Of a stretch of 64,000 nucleotides of DNA, positions 52,870-60,079 are shown piece after piece. The stretch comes from Ancylobacter sp. Lp-2 (GTDB lineage Bacteria; Pseudomonadota; Alphaproteobacteria; Rhizobiales; Xanthobacteraceae). The notes under the pieces were generated by a model. The model did no database searches. It was not told the origin of the DNA and saw nothing but the letters and a program-made list of their open reading frames with translations. The first letter of the stretch is position 1. Every line of letters begins with the position of its first letter. Where the stretch lies: NCBI RefSeq assembly GCF_020523795.1, contig NZ_JAJALI010000001.1:372001-436000 (forward strand), read 5' to 3'. The translations under genes and the position numbers were made by a program.

Positions 52870-53789
52870 CCCGCGCTCGCCGGGAACAGGCCGCGCGGGC
52901 GCACCGCCAGCACCAGCGCCATCAGCACATAGACCAGCATGGAGGCGAGCGCCGGGCCGGCCTGGGCGGCAGCGGAGGAATCCATCACCAGCCGCATCAG
53001 GCTGGTGGAGAAGGAGCGCCCGAGCGTGTCCACCAGCCCGACCAGCAGCGCTGCGACGAAGGCGCCGCGCACCGAGCCGATGCCGCCGATCACCACCACC
53101 ACGAAGGCGAGGATGAGGATGTTGTCGCCCATGCCTGGCTCCACCGAGAGGATCGGCGCCGCCAGCGCGCCGGCAAAGCCGGCCAGCATGGCGCCGAAGC
53201 CGAACACCAGGGTGAACAGCCGGCCGACATTCACCCCGAGCGCCGACACCATCGCCGCGTCGCTCGCCCCGGCGCGCACGCGCATGCCGATGCGGGTGTG
53301 GGTGACCAGCACATAGAGCAGCAGCGCCACCCCGAGCCCGGCACCGATCAGCACCAGCCGGTAGAGCGGGTAGAGCAGGCCGGGCATCAGCCGCACCGCG
53401 CCGGACAACGCCTCGGGAATGTCGACATGCAGCGGCGCCGAGCCCCACAGGGCGCGCACCGCCTCGTTGAGGAACAGGATGATGCCGAAGGTCGCCAGCA
53501 CCTGGTCGAGATGGTCGCGCCCATAGAGATGGCGCAGCACCAGCCGCTCCAGCACCACGCCGCACAGCAGAGCGGCGGCGAGCGTCAGCGCCAGCCCGAG
53601 CGCGAAGCTGCCGGTGGCGGCGGCGAAGGCGGCGAGGAAATAGGCGCCCAGCATGTACTGCACGCCATGGGCGAGGTTGATGAAGTCCATCACCCCGAAC
53701 ACCAGTGTCAGCCCGGCGGCGATCAGGAACAGCAGCACGCCGAGCTGCAGCCCGTTCAGCGTCTGGATGAGGAGGAGCGTGGTGCTCAT
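52866..53789 (-). CDS. livH: Branched-chain-type ABC transporter permease (LivH-like)
   Basis: A 307-residue permease with about eight helices. GLQLGVLLFLIAAGLTLVFGVMDFINLAHG at the N-terminus and VVIGGIGSVRGAFVAALLVGLVDTLG near the C-terminus are typical of LivH. It follows the binding-protein gene after 67 bases containing a hairpin. Confidence 0.93.
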   Translation of the reverse strand: MSTTLLLIQTLNGLQLGVLLFLIAAGLTLVFGVMDFINLAHGVQYMLGAYFLAAFAAATGSFALGLALTLAAALLCGVVLERLVLRHLYGRDHLDQVLATFGIILFLNEAVRALWGSAPLHVDIPEALSGAVRLMPGLLYPLYRLVLIGAGLGVALLLYVLVTHTRIGMRVRAGASDAAMVSALGVNVGRLFTLVFGFGAMLAGFAGALAAPILSVEPGMGDNILILAFVVVVIGGIGSVRGAFVAALLVGLVDTLGRSFSTSLMRLVMDSSAAAQAGPALASMLVYVLMALVLAVRPRGLFPASAG

Positions 53790-53820
53790 GTCCGTGCCCG
53801 GCCTTGCCCCTGGCTTCCGC

Positions 53821-53841
53821 GCGCGCCGCCTATCGGCGCGC
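53821..53841 (-). promoter_or_regulatory. Intercistronic hairpin between binding-protein gene and livH
   Basis: Perfect 7-bp arms GCGCGCC/GGCGCGC enclose a seven-base loop just after the binding-protein stop. In importer operons such hairpins stabilise or partly end the upstream transcript so that more binding protein than permease is made. No T-run is present. Confidence 0.45.
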
Positions 53842-53856
53842 CCGATCGGACCCGCA

Positions 53857-55023
53857 TCACTTCATCGGGCACTTGGCGGCGTAGACGTCGCCATATTGCT
53901 TGAACACCGTCTCGGCGATCTCGGTCTCGAACTTGCCGTCCGGCCGCTTGGCGACCTTGACGAGATAGAAGTCCTGGATCGGGAACTGGTTGGTGTTGAA
54001 GGAAAAGGCGCCGCGCACCGACTTGAAGTCCGCCTTCTTCAGCGCCGCTCGCACCGCGTCCTTGTCGTCGAGCTTGCCGCCGAGGCTCTTCACCGCCGCG
54101 TCGATCATCAGCGCCGCGTCATAGGCCTGCGCCGCGTAGAGCGCCGGCACATAGCCATATTCCTTCTCGAAGGCGGCGACGAAGGCCTTGTTCTCCGGCG
54201 TGTCGAGATTGGGAGCCCAGGCGGCGCCGGAATACAGGCCGAGCGCGGCGTCCTGCGTCGCCGGCAGCGTCGTCTCGTCGACGGTGAAGGCGGAGAGGAA
54301 GGGCACGGTATCGGCGAGGCCGGCCTGCCGGTACTGCTTGACGAGGTTCACGCCCATGCCGCCCGGCATGAAGGTGAACACCGCGTCCGGTTCGGCGGCG
54401 GCGATGCGGGCGAGCTCGGCGGAAAAGTCGAGCTGGCCGAGCTGGGTGTAGATCTCCTCGGCGACCTCGCCCTTGTAGTGGCGCTTGAACCCGGCGAGCG
54501 AATCCTTGCCCGCCTGATAGTTCGGCGCCATCAGCACCACCTTCTTGTAGCCCTTGTCCTGGGCGTATTTGCCGAGAACCTCGTGGTTCTGGTCGTTCTG
54601 GTAGGAGGCGGAGAACACATACGGGCTGCACCCCTCGCCGGCGAGGGTGGACGGGCCGGCATTGGCGCTGATCAGGAAGGTCTTGGATTCCGCCAGCGGC
54701 TTGGCGACGGCGTTCATCACATTGGAGAACACCACGCCGACCACGAAGTCGACCTTGTCGCGGTCCACCAGCGCCTTGGCCTTGGTGACGGCGACGTCCG
54801 GCTTCAGCTCGTCGTCGACCACGATCACCTCGGCGGTCTCGCCGCCGAGCTTGCCGCCGCGCTGCTTCACCGCCAGCAGGAAGCCGTCGCGCAGATGCTG
54901 GCCGAGGGCGGCCGAGGGGCCGGAGAGGGTGGAGATCAGCCCGATCTTCAGCTCATCGGCGGCGGCAAGGCCCGGCAGGGCCAGAATGGTGGCGAGCGCC
55001 GCAGCGCCGATCGTCCGCTTCAC
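53857..55023 (-). CDS. Periplasmic amino-acid/aromatic-type substrate-binding protein (LivK-like)
   Basis: A 388-residue Leu/Ile/Val-type binding protein. A signal peptide (about 1-22, ending LAAADE) precedes LKIGLISTLSGPSAALGQHLRDG and VVDDELKPDVAVTKAKALVD. It resembles binding proteins linked to aromatic-acid uptake more than true branched-chain ones, but the ligand is not known. The GTG at 55023 is chosen for the GGGGAG eight bases upstream; GTG 55044 is an alternative. It heads the livHMGF genes. Confidence 0.9.
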   Translation of the reverse strand: MKRTIGAAALATILALPGLAAADELKIGLISTLSGPSAALGQHLRDGFLLAVKQRGGKLGGETAEVIVVDDELKPDVAVTKAKALVDRDKVDFVVGVVFSNVMNAVAKPLAESKTFLISANAGPSTLAGEGCSPYVFSASYQNDQNHEVLGKYAQDKGYKKVVLMAPNYQAGKDSLAGFKRHYKGEVAEEIYTQLGQLDFSAELARIAAAEPDAVFTFMPGGMGVNLVKQYRQAGLADTVPFLSAFTVDETTLPATQDAALGLYSGAAWAPNLDTPENKAFVAAFEKEYGYVPALYAAQAYDAALMIDAAVKSLGGKLDDKDAVRAALKKADFKSVRGAFSFNTNQFPIQDFYLVKVAKRPDGKFETEIAETVFKQYGDVYAAKCPMK

Positions 55024-55129
55024 GTCGAAGTCTCCCCGGTTCACCCAAAGTCATCCCGCCTGCTTTCTGGCATGGGGAAGGCCGGCGCAACAATACCCCG
55101 CGAGGCCGCCGAACTCCGTCATGCCCCCA

Positions 55130-55981
55130 TCATGCCGGCCCGGCGTCGAGAAGTGCGCGTGCGGCCTCGTGCAGCGCCATGCCCGGTGTGGCAAGAGCGT
55201 CGAGAATGTCGAAATGGTTGGCGTCGGGCACGGTGATCAGGACAGGGTCCAGCGCGCGCCAGCCTTCCGCCATCGCCGCGCTCTGCTGCCGGAACCCCTC
55301 GGTTTCCGCCCCACCCACCGCCAGCGCGATCTGGGCCGGGAAACGCGCCGGCGTCCGGTGCAGGCTGAGCCGCGCCGCCTCTTCCGGGGTGAGCTGCAGA
55401 TCGGCGTTGATGCTGGTGGCGAGCAGCGGGACGAGGTCGAACACGCCGGAAACCGGCAGCACCCCGTGGAAGGGAGCGGCCGGCAGGCCCTGTGCGGTCC
55501 AGTCGACACCCAGAAGGTCGGCGGCGAGATAGCCGCCGGCCGAATGGCCGGAGACGACGATGCGCGCCCGCTCGGCAGGTGAAAGCAGCGCACGGTAAAG
55601 ATGCGTGAAGGCCGCGCGGATGGCGGGGGCGATGGCGGCAAAAGGTGTCTGCGGGCACAGCGGGTAGCTGGGCAGCGCTACCGAATAGCCGGCGTCGAGG
55701 AAGGGCTCGGCGATCCAGGAGAACTCGTCCTTCGAGCGCGCCCGCCAGAAACCGCCGTGGATGAAGAGAAAGGTCCCGCGTGGGGCGGTGGCCCGGAACA
55801 GATCGAGCCGGGCGCGCGGGTGCGTGCCATAGGCGAGGTCGGCAAGCGGCGGATGCCGCCGCCGGGCCGCCTCCGCCCGCGATGGCCAGGCGCCGGTGGT
55901 GATCGGCATGCCCGGCACGGTGAGCGCCAGATTGTACTGGAGCTCCTGGGTCTCATCGAGGGCCGCAGCCGGCGGGTTCAT
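55130..55981 (-). CDS. Alpha/beta hydrolase, kynurenine-formamidase-like
   Basis: A 283-residue serine hydrolase. The oxyanion motif is FIHGGFWRA (near 82-90), the nucleophile Ser is in VSGHSAGGYLAADL (near 150), and the late catalytic His is probably in PDANHFDIL. HGG(Y/F)W followed by a ...DAGYSVALPSYPLCPQ block resembles arylformamidase and related carboxylesterases. It lies 106 bases upstream of the importer operon on the same strand. An esterase or amidase on the imported compound is plausible. Confidence 0.85.
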   Translation of the reverse strand: MNPPAAALDETQELQYNLALTVPGMPITTGAWPSRAEAARRRHPPLADLAYGTHPRARLDLFRATAPRGTFLFIHGGFWRARSKDEFSWIAEPFLDAGYSVALPSYPLCPQTPFAAIAPAIRAAFTHLYRALLSPAERARIVVSGHSAGGYLAADLLGVDWTAQGLPAAPFHGVLPVSGVFDLVPLLATSINADLQLTPEEAARLSLHRTPARFPAQIALAVGGAETEGFRQQSAAMAEGWRALDPVLITVPDANHFDILDALATPGMALHEAARALLDAGPA

Positions 55982-56259
55982 GCATGCGTCCTTCAGGTCG
56001 TGGGGCCGCACGTCCCGGGCCGTGGCCGGAACATGCGAAGGCCGGTTATGGACGAAGCCATGGGCCGCCGCGCTTGGTGCAAGTGGATGTGACCTTATAG
56101 ACGGGTGCTTCGCTGGATAAAGCGCCGGGCGCTGCCAGCCCGAGGGGTTCTCGCGTGTTCATCGGCGGGCTCGCGCGGGCGTGCGAATCCCGACCCCTAC
56201 CATCGTGCCGATGATGGACGCCGCCACGCGTCCGTGATGGGGCGATCATTCGCTGTCGA
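55982..56259. other. 278-base gap between the hydrolase and yifB genes
   Basis: Both genes are on the minus strand. The gap should hold the yifB end and the hydrolase promoter. I see no convincing coding sequence, strong hairpin or recognisable operator in it. Confidence 0.4.
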
Positions 56260-57792
56260 TCACGCCGCCGCCGTCGTCCGGTCGGCGCCGACCCGGTAGG
56301 CCAGTGCTTCAGCGATATGGGCGCGGGAAACCGTTTCGGCACCGGAAAGGTCGGCGAGGGTGCGCGCCACCCGCAGCACCCGGTGATAGCCGCGCGCCGA
56401 CAGCCGCATGATGCGGGCGGCATCCGCCAACAGCGCCGCGCCGCCGGCATCGGGGGAGGCGATTTCTTCCAGGATCGGGCCGGCCGCCTGCGCGTTGGTG
56501 GTGAGGTCCGGCCGGCCGAGGGCGGCGAAGCGCTCGGCCTGCAGGTCGCGGGCCGCCGCCACCCGCCGGGCGACGCTGGCGCTGGATTCCGCCGGTGCCG
56601 GCCGCACCAGGTCGACGGCGGAAAGCGCGGGCACGTCGAGATGCAGGTCGATGCGGTCGAGGAACGGGCCGGAAAGCCGCGCCTGGTAGTCGGCGGCGCA
56701 GCGCGGCCCACGCCGGCAGCTGAAGCCCGGCTCGCCGGCCCGGCCGCAGCGGCAGGGGTTCATTGCCGCCACCAATTGGAACCGGGCGGGATAGGTGACG
56801 CGGTGATTGGCGCGGGCGATGAAGGCGTCGCCGGTCTCCAGTGGCTGGCGCAGCGCGTCGAGCACCGAGGGCTGGAATTCCGGCAACTCGTCGAGGAACA
56901 GCACGCCATTATGGGCGAGCGACACCTCGCCGGGCCGGGCGCGGTTGCCGCCGCCCACCATCGCCGCCATGGAGGCGGAATGGTGCGGGGCACGGAACGG
57001 CCGGCGGTCGGTCAGCGCCCCCGATTGCAGCGTGCCGGCCACCGAGGCGATCATCGAGACTTCCAGCAGTTCCGCTGGCGCCAGCGGCGGCAGGATCGAG
57101 GGCAGCCGCTGCGCCAGCATCGACTTGCCGGCGCCGGGCGGCCCGCAGAACAGCAGATTGTGACTGCCGGCAGCGGCGACCTCCAGAGCCCGGCGGGCGG
57201 TTTCCTGCCCGCGCACTTCGCGCAGGTCCGGCAGGGCCGCATGGGCGGTGTCGAGCCGCGGCTCGGGGCGAGCAAGCCGTTGCCGGCCGGTGAGATGGCT
57301 GACCAGCTGAATGAGGGAAGCGGGGGCCAGTACCGGCATGTCGGGGCTCGCCCAGGCCGCTTCCTGGCCGCATTCGGCCGGGCAGATCAGCCCGTGGTCG
57401 CGGGCATTGGCGCCGATCGCCGCCGGCAGCACCCCGGCCACCGCGGCGATGCGCCCGTCCAGCGCCAGCTCGCCGACCACGGTGAAGCCTTCCAGCGCTT
57501 CGGCGGGCACCGCGCCGATCGCCGCCATCAGGCCGAGCGCGATCGGCAGGTCGTAATGGCTGCCTTCCTTCGGCAGGTCGGCGGGGGCGAGGTTGACGGT
57601 GATGCGCTTGGGCGGCAGGGCGAGGCCGGAGGCGATCAGCGCCGCGCGCACCCGCTCCTTTGCCTCGGTCACCGCCTTGTCGGCGAGGCCGACGAGGTTG
57701 AAGGCCGGCAGGCCTGGGCTCACCTGAACTTGTACGTCGACGGGGCGCGCCTCGATGCCCTCGAACGCCACCGTCGCCACCCGCTGGACCAT
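56260..57792 (-). CDS. YifB/ComM-family AAA+ ATPase (Mg-chelatase-like)
   Basis: A 510-residue protein. It has an N-terminal Lon-protease-like S16 domain (to about 180), then an AAA+ Mg-chelatase module with Walker A FCGPPGAGKSMLAQRLPSILPP (near 218), Walker B NGVLFLDELPEF, and a C-terminal domain with four Cys that may bind zinc (CRCGRAGEPGFSCRRGPRC). ComM is a hexameric helicase aiding branch migration in transformation. It is divergent from fdsG. Confidence 0.94.
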   Translation of the reverse strand: MVQRVATVAFEGIEARPVDVQVQVSPGLPAFNLVGLADKAVTEAKERVRAALIASGLALPPKRITVNLAPADLPKEGSHYDLPIALGLMAAIGAVPAEALEGFTVVGELALDGRIAAVAGVLPAAIGANARDHGLICPAECGQEAAWASPDMPVLAPASLIQLVSHLTGRQRLARPEPRLDTAHAALPDLREVRGQETARRALEVAAAGSHNLLFCGPPGAGKSMLAQRLPSILPPLAPAELLEVSMIASVAGTLQSGALTDRRPFRAPHHSASMAAMVGGGNRARPGEVSLAHNGVLFLDELPEFQPSVLDALRQPLETGDAFIARANHRVTYPARFQLVAAMNPCRCGRAGEPGFSCRRGPRCAADYQARLSGPFLDRIDLHLDVPALSAVDLVRPAPAESSASVARRVAAARDLQAERFAALGRPDLTTNAQAAGPILEEIASPDAGGAALLADAARIMRLSARGYHRVLRVARTLADLSGAETVSRAHIAEALAYRVGADRTTAAA

Positions 57793-57937
57793 GCCGCCCC
57801 CGATCGCGTCCCCGCGCGGTGCCGGCGTCCGGCCGGCTCCTGATACCTCACTGTAGGGTACGCAGAGACAGCGTCAAGAACATTTAGGGAACGCTCAGGC
57901 AGAGCCGGCGGCTTCCTCTGCGGCTCGACGCTCGTTC

Positions 57938-57954
57938 GATAGAACCTTTCTATC
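57938..57954. promoter_or_regulatory. LysR-type palindrome upstream of fdsG
   Basis: GATAGAA-CCT-TTCTATC is a perfect inverted repeat containing the T-N11-A core of LysR-type boxes (57940-57952). It lies 85 bases before the fdsG start. In relatives the fds operon is often preceded by a LysR gene (fdsR); here yifB is the neighbour instead, so the regulator would be elsewhere. Confidence 0.5.
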
Positions 57955-57973
57955 AAGGGACGAAACACTGGAA

Positions 57974-57987
57974 TTGATTTCGGTCAA
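57974..57987. promoter_or_regulatory. FNR/FixK-type box upstream of fdsG
   Basis: TTGAT-N4-GTCAA matches the FNR/FixK consensus TTGAT-N4-(A/G)TCAA with outer halves TTGA and TCAA perfect. Its centre is about 58 bases before the fdsG ATG, so a class-II position near -41 would put the start near 58021. Oxygen-limited activation of formate oxidation is inferred. Confidence 0.55.
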
Positions 57988-58038
57988 GTCCGGCACCATG
58001 TTCTCCATTGGAAAACTTTAAAAGAAGGTCCGGGAGAA

Positions 58039-58512
58039 ATGCCGCACTACGAGCCCTGGAGCGAGGAGCGGGCGCACGCCATCATCGGCGAGTTCGTTCA
58101 TCTCGAAGGCCCGCTGATGCCGATGCTCCACGCGGTGCAGGAAACCTTCGGCCATGTGCCGGACGCCGTCGTGCCGATGCTCGCCGAGAAGCTGAACGTG
58201 TCGCGCGCGGAAATACATGGCGTCGTGACCTTCTATCACGATTTCCGGCACGAGCCCGCCGGCCAGCACGTTCTGAAGCTGTGCCGCGCCGAGGCCTGCC
58301 AGGCCGCCGGCGGCGACGCGCTCGCCGCCCATGCCGAGCACAAGCTCGGCTGCAAGCTCGGCGAGACCACGGCCGACGGCCGGGTGACGGTCGAGCCGAT
58401 CTATTGCCTCGGCCTGTGCGCCACCGCGCCCTCGGCCATGCTCGACGGCCGCATCGTCGCCCGTCTCAACGAGCGTCGCCTCGACGCGCTGATCTCGGAG
58501 GCGCAGTCGTGA
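58039..58512 (+). CDS. fdsG: NAD-dependent formate dehydrogenase gamma subunit
   Basis: A 157-residue NuoE-like [2Fe-2S] protein. Ligands are Cys82, Cys87, Cys123 and Cys127 (C-x4-C ... C-x3-C), typical for HoxF/NuoE N-terminal relatives. It passes electrons between FdsB and FdsA. A GGGAGA precedes the ATG. It overlaps fdsB by four bases. Confidence 0.95.
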   Translation: MPHYEPWSEERAHAIIGEFVHLEGPLMPMLHAVQETFGHVPDAVVPMLAEKLNVSRAEIHGVVTFYHDFRHEPAGQHVLKLCRAEACQAAGGDALAAHAEHKLGCKLGETTADGRVTVEPIYCLGLCATAPSAMLDGRIVARLNERRLDALISEAQS

Positions 58513-60068
58513 GCATCCGCATCTACGTTCCCAAGGACGCCTGCGCCATCGCCTGCGGCGCCGACGAGGTGGTCGGGGCCATCCAGGCCGCGGCGCTGGC
58601 CCGCAAGCAGACGGTGGAGATCGTCCGCACCGGCTCGCGCGGCATGCTGTGGCTGGAGCCGCTGGTCGAGGTCGCGACGCCGGAAGGCCGCATCGCCTAC
58701 GGCCCGGTGGAAGAGACCGACGTCGAGGGCCTGTTCGAGGCCGGCTTCCTCACCGGTGCCGCGCATGCGCTGCGCATCGGCAAGCCGGAAGAACACCCCT
58801 TCATGGCCAAGCAGACGCGGCTGACCTTCGCCCGCTGCGGCATCATCGATCCCGCCTCCTACACGGACTATGTCGCGCATGGCGGCTATCGCGGCCTTGA
58901 GCGTGCGCTGGCGCTCGGCCCGGCGGAAATCATCGAGGAAGTCAAGAAGTCCGGCCTGCGCGGCCGCGGCGGCGCCGGCTTCCCCACCGCCATCAAGTGG
59001 AAGACCGTGGCGGATGCCAAGGCCGACCGCAAATACATCGTCTGCAATGCCGACGAGGGCGATTCGGGCACCTTCGCCGATCGCATGATCATGGAAGGCG
59101 ACCCCTTCCAGCTGATCGAGGGCATGACCATCGCCGGCCTGGCGGTGGGCGCCACCAAGGGCTTCGTCTACACCCGCTCGGAATATCCGCACGCCATCTG
59201 GGCGATGGAGAAGGCGATCGAGGCGGCGCGTGCGCATGGCATGCTCGGCGTCAACATCGCCGGCTCGCAGCACAGCTTCGACATGGAAGTGCGCATGGGC
59301 GCCGGCGCCTATGTCTGCGGCGAGGAAACCGCGCTGCTCGACAGCCTCGAGGGCGGTCGCGGCACGGTGCGCGCCAAGCCGCCGCTGCCGGCCCATAAGG
59401 GCCTGTTCCAGAAGCCGACGGTGATCAACAACGTTCTGTCGCTGGTGGCGGTGCCGCACATCCTCGCCGACGGCGCGCAGAAATACATGGATTTCGGCAT
59501 GGGTCGCTCGCGCGGCACCATGCCGATCCAGATCGCCGGCAATGTGAAGTTCGGCGGCCTGTTCGAGACCGCCTTCGGCATCACGCTGGGCGAGCTCATC
59601 AACGACATCGGCGGCGGCACCGCCTCCGGGCGCCCGGTCAAGGCGGCGCAGGTCGGCGGCCCGCTCGGCGCCTATGTGCCGACCTGGCAGTTCGACCTGC
59701 CCTTCGACTATGAGGCCTTCGCGGCCAAGGACGCGCTGATCGGCCATGGCGGCATCGTCGTGTTCGACGAGGCGGCCGACATGGTGAAGATGGCGCGCTT
59801 CGCCATGGAGTTCTGCTCTGTGGAGAGCTGCGGCAAGTGCACGCCCTGCCGCATCGGCTCCACCCGCGGCGTCGAGGTGATCGACCGCATCGTCGCCGGC
59901 GAGCGCGTCGAGAAAAATCTCGAGGTGCTGAAGGACCTCTGCCAGACCATGAAGCTCGGCTCGCTCTGCGCGCTCGGTGGCTTCACGCCCTATCCGGTGC
60001 TTAGCGCCCTCACCCATTTCCCCGAAGAATTTGGCGACACGCCCCGTCGCCTCGAAGCCGCCGAGTGA
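58509..60068 (+). CDS. fdsB: NAD-dependent formate dehydrogenase beta subunit (diaphorase)
   Basis: A 519-residue NuoF-like subunit that reduces NAD+. A thioredoxin-like N-terminal domain (to about 110) precedes the flavin/NADH site (GLRGRGGAGFPTAIKW, NADEGDSGTFADR) and a [4Fe-4S] site: Cys441, Cys444, Cys447 in SCGKCTPCRIGSTRG, and a fourth Cys near 487. GTG start overlapping fdsG. Confidence 0.97.
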   Translation: MSIRIYVPKDACAIACGADEVVGAIQAAALARKQTVEIVRTGSRGMLWLEPLVEVATPEGRIAYGPVEETDVEGLFEAGFLTGAAHALRIGKPEEHPFMAKQTRLTFARCGIIDPASYTDYVAHGGYRGLERALALGPAEIIEEVKKSGLRGRGGAGFPTAIKWKTVADAKADRKYIVCNADEGDSGTFADRMIMEGDPFQLIEGMTIAGLAVGATKGFVYTRSEYPHAIWAMEKAIEAARAHGMLGVNIAGSQHSFDMEVRMGAGAYVCGEETALLDSLEGGRGTVRAKPPLPAHKGLFQKPTVINNVLSLVAVPHILADGAQKYMDFGMGRSRGTMPIQIAGNVKFGGLFETAFGITLGELINDIGGGTASGRPVKAAQVGGPLGAYVPTWQFDLPFDYEAFAAKDALIGHGGIVVFDEAADMVKMARFAMEFCSVESCGKCTPCRIGSTRGVEVIDRIVAGERVEKNLEVLKDLCQTMKLGSLCALGGFTPYPVLSALTHFPEEFGDTPRRLEAAE

Positions 60069-60079
60069 GGAGGACACGC

